From DATKRB01 sp036501425 (lineage in GTDB: Bacteria > Actinomycetota > Acidimicrobiia > Acidimicrobiales > RAAP-2), in assembly GCA_036501425.1 (NCBI GenBank), contig DASYAI010000084.1:1-36040 (forward strand): 36,040 nt of DNA, given 5' to 3'. A program made the translations under genes and the position numbers. Positions 24,230 to 31,038 of the stretch are shown here, piece after piece; positions within the stretch are counted from its first letter, which is position 1, and the number at the start of each line of letters is the position of its first letter. The notes beneath the pieces are model-generated. The model made no database searches, was not told the DNA's origin, and worked only from the letters and a program-made list of their open reading frames with translations.

Positions 24230-25407
24230 CAGCTGCCGGAGCGAGGCGCGGGCCGGGCCCATCCCAGGTAGTACTCGGCCTCGGCGCAGTGCTCCGCTGC
24301 CGGCCCGAGCCAGAGCGGGGCGAAGGTGTCGAGCATCACCGCGTACTCCTCGTGCCCGGCAGTGCCGATGGAGCCTTCGGCGGCGCCCGGTGCCGGGCCG
24401 TGGGCGAACCCTGCCGGGTGGAAGGTCATCGCCCCGGGGCGCACGTCGGGCCGGGTGCTGTAGGCGCCCGAGTGGAAGAACATCATCTCGTCGCAGTCGA
24501 GGGCGGAGTGGGCGTAGGGGGCGGGCACCGCCTGGGGGTCGAAGTCCACCGGACGCGGGCAGAAGGAGCACACCACGAACGCCGGTCCGCTGAAGGTCTC
24601 GTGGACCGGCGGTGGCGCGTGGAACCGCTTGACGATGGGCTCGAAGTCGTAGATCGACAGGGCGTAGGGGTACACGCACCCGTCCCAGCCGACGACGTCG
24701 AAGGGGTGGTGGGCGAAGACGTGGCGGGTGACCCCGTGGTGGTGGCGGACCACCACTTCCACCTCGGTCCCGTCGACATGGACCAGTTCGTCGGGGCCTC
24801 GGAGGTCCCGCTCGTGGTAGGGCGCCGTCTCGAGCAGCTGGCCCCTCGGCGAGAGGTACCGGGCCGGCAGTTGGACGTGCCCGCTCGCCTCGACGAACAA
24901 GAGCCGCAGCTCGGCGCCGGGCCGCGGGGTCCACCGGTGGATGCAGCCCATGGGCACCACCACGTAGTCGCCCGGCCCGATCTCCAGGCGGCCGAACACG
25001 CTGTCGAGTACGGCGGTGCCGGCCTCGACGAAGACGAGCTCGTCGCCCCGGGCGTCTCGGAAGAGCGGGCTCGGGTCCGTGGCGACCGCGTAGGAGATCG
25101 AGACGTCGGCATTGCCGAGGAGCGTCTGGCGGCCGGTCACCGGATCCCCTCCGCCCGCGAGCTGGTGGGTCTGGAAGCGGCGGGGCCGAAGCGGCCAATG
25201 GCGGACGAGCTCGGGGGTGAGCGCCGGAAGGTCGACGGCCTCGGCGGCCAGAAGGGCACTGGGGGAGTGGCGGTGGTAGAGGAGCGACGAGTCGTTGAAG
25301 AACCCCTCGGCGCCGAAGAGCTCCTCGGCGTAGAGCCGGCCCGTCTCGTCGCGGAACTGCGAGTGGCGCTTGGGCGGCACCTCGCCGAGCCGGCGGTAGT
25401 AGGTCAC
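24229..25407 (-). CDS. Homogentisate 1,2-dioxygenase-like protein
   Basis: 392 residues, slightly shorter than classical HmgA (about 430). Seen: YYRRLGEVPPKRHSQFRD at the start (a recognisable actinobacterial HGD N-terminus), SLLYHRHSPSA, cupin strands VLDSVFGRLEIGPGDYVVVPMGCIHRW, HHPFDVVGWDGCVYPYALSIYDFEPIVKRFH, and the iron ligands His300 and Glu307 in PYAHSALDCDEMMF with His336 in FHPAGFAHGP. All three Fe(II) ligands are present, so it should be an active ring-cleaving dioxygenase of homogentisate or a related hydroquinone acid. No maleylacetoacetate isomerase or fumarylacetoacetase lies beside it. Start GTG 25407, without SD, directly after a triplicated 18-bp repeat; ATGs in that repeat are out of frame and hit stops at once. 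Confidence 0.82.
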   Translation of the reverse strand: MTYYRRLGEVPPKRHSQFRDETGRLYAEELFGAEGFFNDSSLLYHRHSPSALLAAEAVDLPALTPELVRHWPLRPRRFQTHQLAGGGDPVTGRQTLLGNADVSISYAVATDPSPLFRDARGDELVFVEAGTAVLDSVFGRLEIGPGDYVVVPMGCIHRWTPRPGAELRLLFVEASGHVQLPARYLSPRGQLLETAPYHERDLRGPDELVHVDGTEVEVVVRHHHGVTRHVFAHHPFDVVGWDGCVYPYALSIYDFEPIVKRFHAPPPVHETFSGPAFVVCSFCPRPVDFDPQAVPAPYAHSALDCDEMMFFHSGAYSTRPDVRPGAMTFHPAGFAHGPAPGAAEGSIGTAGHEEYAVMLDTFAPLWLGPAAEHCAEAEYYLGWARPAPRSGS

Positions 25408-25410
25408 GAT

Positions 25411-25464
25411 GGCGGGCTCATCGGGCGGGGCGGGCTCATCGGGCGGGGCGGGCTCATCGGGTGA
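25411..25464. repeat. Three tandem 18-bp repeats at gene junction
   Basis: GGCGGGCTCATCGGGCGG occurs at 25411-25428 and 25429-25446 exactly, and at 25447-25464 with the last bases GGGTGA. On the minus strand each copy holds GATGA. The first copy on that strand contains the stop codon of the YCII gene (25456-25454), so the repeat arose by duplicating the last bases of that gene. It separates YCII from the dioxygenase by 46 bp. Confidence 0.95.
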
Positions 25465-25753
25465 GGTAGAAGTCCGGCACCCGGAGCGGGTGGACCTCCA
25501 CCCGCTCCCAGACGTCCTGGGTGACGAAGGGCTCGGTGGCGAGGTAGGCCTCGACGTCGGCGGCTCCGGGAAGGTCCACGACCACCAGGGAGCCTCGAAC
25601 CACCCCGGCGTCGTCGAGGATGCCGGCGCCGAGGACGACCTCGCCCCGCTCCCAGCGCTCGCGGATCGCGGCGGCGTGGTCGGGCCGGGCCCCGTCACGT
25701 CGGGCGACACCCTCCTCGGTCGCACGATCCCAGGCCAAGACCAGAAAATGCAT
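25454..25753 (-). CDS. YCII-related protein
   Basis: 99 residues, a complete YCII domain: MHFLVLAWDRA, then a helix DHAAAIRERWERGEVVLGAGILDDAGVVRGSLVVVDLPGAADVEAYLATEPFVTQDVWERVEVHPLRV, which includes the conserved DP/EPF-type loop (ATEPFV) and a His (DHAAA) matching the family His. YCII proteins are muconolactone-isomerase-like ferredoxin-fold proteins often linked to aromatic catabolism or to sigma factor clusters; enzymatic roles are rarely proven. It is third in the minus-strand run, between an NTF2-fold protein and the dioxygenase. ATG 25753. Confidence 0.88.
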   Translation of the reverse strand: MHFLVLAWDRATEEGVARRDGARPDHAAAIRERWERGEVVLGAGILDDAGVVRGSLVVVDLPGAADVEAYLATEPFVTQDVWERVEVHPLRVPDFYLTR

Positions 25754-25821
25754 GGGTTCGACCTTACGCGCCGCGACCATCTCGTGCCCGGGGGCGACCT
25801 GCTCGGCGCCCGGCCCCGGGT

Positions 25822-26304
25822 TCAGGCCATCCATTCCCCGATGCCCCGGGCGAGCAACTCGCGCCCGGGAGCCGTCCCGTCGAGGATCCGGTTGACCCGG
25901 CTCCGCACCTGCCACCGTCCCCCCGCTTTGGTCAGCTCCCATCGGTTGGCGCTGACCCGGCCGACCACGTACCGGCCCTCTTCTTGATGGAAGGTGTGGG
26001 ACTCGCCGGTGACGGTCGCGCTGTCGCCGGTCACGACGACGACCGGCGGGGCGATGAAATGGGCCGCCCCGAATGGCAGCTCGCCGATCCGGCGGGAGAG
26101 GGCGGCGATGGCCTCGCGCCCGGTCAGGGGGTCGTCGGCGTCGCTGTCGTAGACGCAGCCTTCCGTCCACAGGAGTGGCGCCTGATCGGCGGCGCCCCCG
26201 TCGACGCTCGGAGCGTAGGCGGCGATGACCCGCATCACCTCGAGCTGGTCCTCGAGCTGGGCGACCCGCTGCTCGAGGGCGGTCAGCCGGCGCCGGGTGA
26301 ACAT
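25822..26304 (-). CDS. SnoaL-like/NTF2-fold protein with N-terminal coiled coil
   Basis: 160 residues. N-terminus LTALEQRVAQLEDQLEVMRVIAAYAPSVDGG: a heptad-like helix followed by the usual first helix of SnoaL_4 proteins (I-x-x-Y-A-x-x-V/D). The remainder, ADQAPLLWTEGCVYD, DPLTGREAIAALSR, AAHFIAPPVVVVTGDSATVTGESHTFHQEEGRYVVGRVSANRWELTKAGGRWQVRSRVNRILDG, is the cone-shaped NTF2 sheet. Relatives include scytalone dehydratase-like and ring-hydroxylating-dioxygenase-beta-like proteins that act on aromatic or polyketide compounds. Start ATG 26304; only three bases separate it from the stop of the preceding SnoaL gene, so the two are co-transcribed. Confidence 0.85.
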   Translation of the reverse strand: MFTRRRLTALEQRVAQLEDQLEVMRVIAAYAPSVDGGAADQAPLLWTEGCVYDSDADDPLTGREAIAALSRRIGELPFGAAHFIAPPVVVVTGDSATVTGESHTFHQEEGRYVVGRVSANRWELTKAGGRWQVRSRVNRILDGTAPGRELLARGIGEWMA

Positions 26305-26307
26305 GCC

Positions 26308-26703
26308 CTACCTCGGCCCTCCGGCCGCGCCCATCAAGGCGGCCACCTCGGACCCGTCGAAGTAGTCGTACCAGCGGACGATGCGCGAGCCGACCACCTC
26401 GAACAGGGCCACCGCCGGCACCACCGCCTGCTTGCCCCCGATGGTCACGATGTCGCGCCGCTCGACGAACACCACGTCGCCGGTCACCGCCAGGTTCACG
26501 ATCTGGAGGTCGAAGGCCTCGAACCCCGAGAAGACCGGGTCGAAGGCGCTGAGGACGGCGTCGGGACCCGTGGCCCGGGTCCCCGGGTCGCGGAATTCGA
26601 CCCCCGGAGCCAGAAACGGCCGCACCCGCTCGCGGTCGAGGCTGGCCATGGCTGCGCTGAAGTCCCGGACGACCGCCTCGGCCTCCGGCGTTTGGTCGGT
26701 CAT
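26308..26703 (-). CDS. SnoaL-like / limonene-epoxide-hydrolase-fold protein
   Basis: 131 residues forming a single NTF2 fold: EAEAVVRDFSAAMASLDRERVRPFLAPGVEFRDPGTRATGPDAVLSAFDPVFSGFEAFDLQIVNLAVTGDVVFVERRDIVTIGGKQAVVPAVALFEVVGSRIVRWYDYFDGSE. The pattern VEFRD, VFVERRDIV, RIVRWYDYFD matches limonene-1,2-epoxide hydrolase and SnoaL-type cyclases, where the Arg/Asp pair in ERRD and the YD near the end form the active centre. First gene of the minus-strand catabolic run; divergent from the SDR gene at 26929. Start ATG 26703; no strong SD sequence. Substrate unknown. Confidence 0.85.
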   Translation of the reverse strand: MTDQTPEAEAVVRDFSAAMASLDRERVRPFLAPGVEFRDPGTRATGPDAVLSAFDPVFSGFEAFDLQIVNLAVTGDVVFVERRDIVTIGGKQAVVPAVALFEVVGSRIVRWYDYFDGSEVAALMGAAGGPR

Positions 26704-26751
26704 TGTGCAGGCTCCCTCGAACTGTCGCACGGCCCCTCGGCCGTTCGGACC

Positions 26752-26782
26752 CTCCGGCCGAGCACCGGCCCCTCGGCCGGAG
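26752..26782. promoter_or_regulatory. 11-bp inverted repeat in divergent promoter region
   Basis: CTCCGGCCGAG (26752-26762) and CTCGGCCGGAG (26772-26782) are perfect inverse copies, nine bases apart, within the 225-bp gap between the SnoaL run (-) and the SDR gene (+). It could be an operator for both units or a GC hairpin. Further CGGCC-rich pieces nearby make a purely compositional origin possible. Confidence 0.45.
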
Positions 26783-26928
26783 CGCCCGGCGATGCTCCCG
26801 GACCCGGCGAGCGTAGTCGCCCGACGTCGCAGGCGGTGGGCCGGGTGCCTTGCCCCGACCGTCGGGGCTACGCTGCGGCTGTTCGAGGTTCCGCTGGACC
26901 CGACGGTCCGGCCCTGGAGGGAGAAGCC

Positions 26929-27768
26929 GTGGCACAAGCGTTGGTGACAGGGGCAAGTCGTGGCATCGGGAAGGCCATCGCGATCGCCCTGGCGGAGAAC
27001 GGGTACGACGTGGCGCTGGCCGCCCGGACGCTGAGGGCCGCCGACCCCACACCCGAGCACACCCAGACCGTTCACAAGCGCGATGTCCGACCGTTGCCCG
27101 GAAGCATCGAGGAGACCGCCCAGGAGGTCGAGAAGTTCGGTCGCAAGGCCCTGCCCCTGCGGATGGACCTCACCGACCTCGCCTCGGTGGAAGCCGCGGT
27201 GGCGACGCTCATCGAGGAGTGGGGGGGCGTCGACGTGGTGGTCAACAACGGCCGCCACATCGGCCCCGGGCTGATGGACACCGTCCTCGAGACGCCGATC
27301 GAGCAGTACCCCCTCTTCCTCATGGCCCACGGGGTCGCGCCGATCCGCATCACGCAGTTGCTGCTGCCCAAGATGCTCGAGCGCGGTGGTGGCACCTTCG
27401 TGACCATCAGCTCCGGTGCGGGGTACAACTTCTACCCCCAGTCGCCCCGACCGGGCCTCGGCTACCGCATCGGAAAGGCGGCGGGCCACACGCTCGTGGG
27501 CAGCATCCAGGCGGAGCACGGAGCCCAGGGGATCCGGGCGTTCAACGTCGAGCCGGGGTTCGTGCTCACCGAGCGCAACTCGCTCGACGTGGAGGAGTTC
27601 GGGTTCGATCCCGCCTGGGCCGGCCCCCCGGCCGCGGTCGGGGCCGCGGTGGCCTGGCTCGTGTCGTCGAGCGATGCCGACGAGCTCCAGCGCTCCGAGG
27701 TCTCGGCGCAGCAGCTGGCGATCGAGCGGGGCCTGTACCCCGATTGGCGCCCCGCCCCGGCCGGATAG
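26929..27768 (+). CDS. Short-chain dehydrogenase/reductase (SDR)
   Basis: 279 residues, classical SDR. Seen: TGASRGIGKAIAIALAENG (7-25, NAD(P)-binding), an unusual 25-residue insertion after the second strand (ADPTPEHTQTVHKRDVRPLPG, about 38-58), LPLRMDLTDLASVE, VDVVVNNGRHIG (NNG instead of NNAG, 102-112), Ser161/162 in VTISSGAG and the catalytic YxxxK as Y179-R-I-G-K183. An Arg after the dinucleotide motif and R33 favour NADP(H). The insertion resembles the subgroup of SDRs acting on CoA- or polycyclic substrates. Start GTG 26929 behind GGAGGGA. Divergent from the SnoaL/dioxygenase run, so it probably belongs to the same pathway. Confidence 0.9.
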   Translation: MAQALVTGASRGIGKAIAIALAENGYDVALAARTLRAADPTPEHTQTVHKRDVRPLPGSIEETAQEVEKFGRKALPLRMDLTDLASVEAAVATLIEEWGGVDVVVNNGRHIGPGLMDTVLETPIEQYPLFLMAHGVAPIRITQLLLPKMLERGGGTFVTISSGAGYNFYPQSPRPGLGYRIGKAAGHTLVGSIQAEHGAQGIRAFNVEPGFVLTERNSLDVEEFGFDPAWAGPPAAVGAAVAWLVSSSDADELQRSEVSAQQLAIERGLYPDWRPAPAG

Positions 27769-27775
27769 GGGTCTC

Positions 27776-28612
27776 CTACTCGGTCCACTCCAGCTGCAGG
27801 CCGAGGGTCGTCGCCGGATCGGTGGCCGCCAGGGCGCCGTAGCGGTGGGTGGTCGCGATGCCCTCGGCTTCGAGCGCGGCGAGCGCCGCGTCGATGCGGG
27901 GCACCCGAACGGCGAAGGAGTGCACCCGCGGGCCGCTCTGGAGGGTGCGGGCGTAACGACTCTCGCTTGCGCGCGGGGTCACCAGGCGGACGGTGACGTC
28001 CCCGATGCCCACGTCGACCGTGCGCTCGAGGTCCTCGGGCCCGATCGGGTTCCCCTCGACCCGGCGGGTCTCGACGAGGTCCGCCATCCACGACGCGGTG
28101 GCGTCGGCGTCGGCGACGACGGCACTCACCCAGGCCAGGTCGATCACGTCGACCACTCCGGGTGCGGGCTCCATCTGCCCGGGGTCCCGGGGCATCTGCC
28201 CGTCGCACCACTCCATCAGCACGCCGTGGGTGTCCCTCGGGTCCATAAAGAAGAAGCGGCCCTCGATGTTCACCGAGATGACCCCGATGCCTCGATCGCG
28301 CACGATGTGCTCGACCTCCCAGTTGTCGTCCACCTCCCATGCGAGGGACTGGAGGCCGGGCCCGTGGCGGTCCAGGAACCGCCGCACCGCTCCTCCCGCC
28401 AGCAGCACCGCCGGGTAACGCCCCACCCACAAGAAGCGCATGTCCGCTCCCCCCACGCCTTCACCGTCGGCCGCCGGAAGATCTTGGGGCTGAGGCATGG
28501 AGGCGAGCAGCGATGTGGCGCCCAGAACTCGCCCGAGCCAAGCGGCGCCGGCATCGACGTCCGACACGGCGACCGCCAGGCGGTGAAGGTGGTGCGGGAT
28601 CACGAGTGGCAT
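27776..28612 (-). CDS. Two-domain VOC (glyoxalase/epimerase-fold) protein
   Basis: 278 residues, two vicinal-oxygen-chelate domains. First: HHLHRLAVAVSDVDAGAAWLGRVLGA, later LQSLAWEVDDNWEVEHIVRDRGI and FFFMDPRDTHGVLMEWCDG, close to methylmalonyl-CoA-epimerase layout (H...DP-x-x-T-x-G-V-L-x-E), but the His usually found in HHxAFEV is Gln here. Second: IDLAWVSAVVADADATASWMADLVE, RVHSFAVRVPRIDAALAALEAEGI and LGLQLEWTE, lacking the first His. Type I extradiol dioxygenases also have this length, but the three ligands His-His-Glu are not all present in the second domain. Function: likely isomerase or binding protein; convergent with the SDR gene (7-bp gap). Confidence 0.8.
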   Translation of the reverse strand: MPLVIPHHLHRLAVAVSDVDAGAAWLGRVLGATSLLASMPQPQDLPAADGEGVGGADMRFLWVGRYPAVLLAGGAVRRFLDRHGPGLQSLAWEVDDNWEVEHIVRDRGIGVISVNIEGRFFFMDPRDTHGVLMEWCDGQMPRDPGQMEPAPGVVDVIDLAWVSAVVADADATASWMADLVETRRVEGNPIGPEDLERTVDVGIGDVTVRLVTPRASESRYARTLQSGPRVHSFAVRVPRIDAALAALEAEGIATTHRYGALAATDPATTLGLQLEWTE

Positions 28613-28864
28613 GGGGCTTCACCGTAACCGGACGACGCCCGTGCACCCCGGCCCCTTGTGCGTCGACGCACAAGCACACGGATAGATGGAACGCAAATTC
28701 TCCCCGTAATCCGGGGAAAAAGTATGGCAATCCTGTTGAGGATCCGTTACCCTGCCAGTGGCGACGGACGTCGGGAATACCCGCGACCGCCAGCCGCTCG
28801 CCGGGGGGGGAGTGAACTTTCGGCGGGAGCCCCATCGTGGGGTGGAAGAAAAAAGGGGGGGAAC
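28613..28864. promoter_or_regulatory. Divergent regulatory region between VOC and binding-protein genes
   Basis: A 252-bp gap. It holds the 20-bp palindrome listed separately, a short hairpin TCCCCG-taatc-CGGGGA (28701-28717) and a comparatively A/T-rich stretch 28681-28750. No promoter with acceptable -35 and -10 boxes can be named. Confidence 0.4.
28655..28674. promoter_or_regulatory. Perfect 20-bp palindrome, candidate operator
   Basis: CTTGTGCGTCGACGCACAAG reads the same on both strands with no spacer, 43 bp upstream of the VOC start and 190 bp upstream of the binding-protein start. A perfect gapless 20-bp palindrome is typical of dimeric GntR/TetR/MarR-type operators. No regulator gene is adjacent. 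Confidence 0.7.
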
Positions 28865-30124
28865 GTGGGACTGTTCGCACGATCGGCGCGCCGCGCCGCG
28901 TCTGGAGTGGTGGTGGCCACCGTGCTGTTGGGGGGTGTGCTGGTGGCTGCAGGCGTGCAAAGCGCCGGAGCGGCGACCAGCGCACCCGGCGTCACCGCCA
29001 AGACGGTCAAGGTGGGGATCATCAGCGACCTGACCGGAGCCGCCGCGTCGACGTTCGAGGACTCGGCGCCGGCAATGGAGGCCCGCTTCAAGTCGTTCAA
29101 CGCCGCCGGCGGGGTGGACGGGCGCAAGATCACCTGGACGTTGGCGGACACCACGTCGTCGCCCGCCGGAGCGGCCACCGCGGCCAAGGAGCTGGTCCAG
29201 AGCCAGAACGTCTTCATGATCTCCGAGGTGAGTGCCCTGCTGTTCGGTGCCTCGACGTACCTCCAGCAGGCCGGGGTGCCGGTCACCGGGTCCTCGCTGG
29301 ACGGCCCCGAGTGGTACCAGCAGCCCAACACCAACATGTTCAATGTGACCGGCAACGACAGCCCGAGCGAGCCGGGCTACACCGACGGTGGGTTCTGGAA
29401 GTCGATCGGGGCGAAGAAGATCAGCTTCATCGCCTCGAACACCCCGTCGTCGACCCGGGGGATCAACCCGTTCAACTTGGCGCTCAAGCAAGAGGGCCTG
29501 CAGAGTTGTGACAACACCATCGTCCCGCTAGGCGGGGTGAACTTCACCACCTACGCGCTGAGCTTCAAGACGGCCGGCTGCGACGCGGTGGAGTGCTCGT
29601 GCGTGCTGTCCTCCAGCCTGGCGGTGACCGAGGCGATTCACCAGCAGGGACTGAGCGAGGTGAAGGTCGAGTACGGGGCCGGACCCTCGGACCAGATCTT
29701 CGCCAACTCGACCGATGAGGCCGCGGCCAACGGGGCCTACTTCCCCGGCACCACGTACTCGAACGCCGCGGGCAAGGCCATGTTGGCGGGGCTCAGGAAG
29801 TACGACCCGGCCTACAAGGGCGGTATCCCCGACCTCGGGGCCGAGTACGGCTGGGAGGTGGCCAACCTGACCATCGAGGGCCTGCAGGTGACGGGCAAGC
29901 ACCTCACCCGCCCCGGCTTCATCACCGCCCTGCGGGGGGTCACCCACTGGACCGACGAGGGCCTGGCGCCATCGCCCATCAACCTGAAGGACTTCGGTCA
30001 GGCCCCCGCCACGACGTGCACCCAGTACGTCCAGTTCGTCAACAAGAAGTACGTGTCGTACCCCAAGAGCGGCAAGCCCTTCTGCGGCAAGCTCATCCCG
30101 GGCAGCGGGACGCCGTCGGCATAG
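28865..30124 (+). CDS. Branched-chain-amino-acid-type ABC substrate-binding protein
   Basis: 419 residues of the Peripla_BP_6 (LivK) class. Signal peptide: VGLFARSARRAASG basic start, hydrophobic VVVATVLLGGVLVAAGVQ, cleavage near SAGA-AT (about 36); no lipobox Cys. Mature part: VTAKTVKVGIISDLTGAAAST (canonical first strand), FKSFNAAGGVDGRKITWTLADTTSSPAGAATAAKELVQSQNVFMI, the hinge KKISFIASNTPSS, and YDPAYKGGIPDLGAEYGWEVANLTIEGL. It binds an amino acid or small organic acid outside the cell. No LivHMGF permease or ATPase genes are nearby: an orphan receptor or partner of a distant transporter. Start GTG 28865 behind GGGGGGAAC; the upstream frame extension to 28658 has no signal-peptide shape. 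Confidence 0.9.
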   Translation: MGLFARSARRAASGVVVATVLLGGVLVAAGVQSAGAATSAPGVTAKTVKVGIISDLTGAAASTFEDSAPAMEARFKSFNAAGGVDGRKITWTLADTTSSPAGAATAAKELVQSQNVFMISEVSALLFGASTYLQQAGVPVTGSSLDGPEWYQQPNTNMFNVTGNDSPSEPGYTDGGFWKSIGAKKISFIASNTPSSTRGINPFNLALKQEGLQSCDNTIVPLGGVNFTTYALSFKTAGCDAVECSCVLSSSLAVTEAIHQQGLSEVKVEYGAGPSDQIFANSTDEAAANGAYFPGTTYSNAAGKAMLAGLRKYDPAYKGGIPDLGAEYGWEVANLTIEGLQVTGKHLTRPGFITALRGVTHWTDEGLAPSPINLKDFGQAPATTCTQYVQFVNKKYVSYPKSGKPFCGKLIPGSGTPSA

Positions 30125-30152
30125 CGCCCGAGGGCCATTCACCGCCGGGTGC

Positions 30153-30203
30153 GTGCCCCGGTCACCTGCCACCCCGTAGGGGGAAGGTCGGTGACCGGGG
30201 CAC
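30153..30203 (+). terminator. Strong hairpin after the binding-protein gene
   Basis: GTGCCCCGGTCACC (30153-30166) and GGTGACCGGGGCAC (30190-30203) are perfect inverse copies of 14 bp; the 23-base loop contains its own CCCC-gta-GGGG hairpin. It begins 28 bp after the stop at 30124. No T run follows. A cruciform protein-binding site is the alternative. Confidence 0.75.
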
Positions 30204-30300
30204 TCCGGGACTTCGGGGCCCGTCGACGGTGAGGGATGGGCGATCGCGTCGCGTCGGGTCGAGGTGATCGGCCCGCGGAGCGCCGAGTAGCTTGGCGATC

Positions 30301-31038
30301 GTGCCGGCCGACGAACCGACCATCGTCGCCACCTCGGGAGGGCTGGTCCCCGGGCGCCGTTCGCGCCTCGAGCTGGCGCCGCTCATCCGCCTGACGCTGG
30401 AGCTGTCGGGCGCAGCCGGGCGCCCCCGCTTGTGCGCACTCGACACCGCCGGCGGCGACCAGCGTTGGGTCCAGGCAGAGCTCCATCACGCGGCGGAGGC
30501 GGCGGGCGTCACCCTCCGGTTCCTCAATGTGTTCCCCATGCCCAATGTCGACGATCCCACCGGGTACCTCTTGGAGCACGACGCGGTCTGGGTCGGCGGG
30601 GGGAGCGTCGCCAACCTGCTCGCGCTGTGGCGACTGCACGGCTACGACGACGCGCTCCGCACCGCCTGGCAGTCCGGTGTGGTCCTCGGCGGCGTGTCGG
30701 CGGGCTCGATCTGCTGGCACGTCGGTGGCACCACCGACTCGTTCGGACCCGACCTGCGGCCGGTCACCGATGGGCTGGGCTGGCTTCCGTACTCCAACGG
30801 GGTCCACTACGACTCCGAGGCGCAGCGCCGACCGCTGTTCCAGCGGCTCATCGCCGGCGGCGTGCTGCCGGACGGGTTCGCCACCGACGACGGGGTGGGC
30901 CTGGTCTACCGATCGACCGAGCTGGTCGAGGCGGTGACCGAGGTGCGGGGGAAGGGCGCGTATAGCGTCCGTCGCCACGAGGACCAGGCGGTCGAGGAGC
31001 GCATCGAGCCGCGAGTCCTTCCGGGCGCCCGCGAATGA
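30301..31038 (+). CDS. Peptidase E-like serine peptidase (family S51)
   Basis: 245 residues. Seen: IVATSGGLVPG at the start, RPRLCALDTAGGDQRWVQ, AVWVGGGSVANLLALWRLHG (the GGG-N motif of PepE proteins), nucleophile loop GGVSAGSICWH with Ser133 (family GxSAGA/S), SFGPDLRPVTDGLGWLPYSNGVHYDSE with the catalytic His probably in GVHYD, and a C-terminal EVRGKGAYSVRR. Actinobacterial S51 peptidases cleave N-terminal Asp-X dipeptides or are cyanophycinase-like; this length fits PepE. Start GTG 30301; a TTG at 30292 adds three residues. Its stop overlaps the next start by four bases (ATGA). Confidence 0.85.
   Translation: MPADEPTIVATSGGLVPGRRSRLELAPLIRLTLELSGAAGRPRLCALDTAGGDQRWVQAELHHAAEAAGVTLRFLNVFPMPNVDDPTGYLLEHDAVWVGGGSVANLLALWRLHGYDDALRTAWQSGVVLGGVSAGSICWHVGGTTDSFGPDLRPVTDGLGWLPYSNGVHYDSEAQRRPLFQRLIAGGVLPDGFATDDGVGLVYRSTELVEAVTEVRGKGAYSVRRHEDQAVEERIEPRVLPGARE

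Noticed and set aside
24289..25464. Long plus-strand open frame opposite the dioxygenase gene
   Set aside because: Glu/Gly/Val/Arg-rich shadow with no domain; the minus-strand protein has complete HGD motifs.
25454..27052. A 532-codon minus-strand frame joining YCII with upstream sequence
   Set aside because: The upstream codons are antisense or out of frame to two SnoaL-like genes with clear homology; ATG 25753 starts the real YCII domain.
25984..27768. A 594-codon plus-strand frame extending the SDR upstream
   Set aside because: Sequence before 26929 is antisense to the SnoaL genes; the SDR N-terminal strand begins at the GTG behind GGAGGGA.
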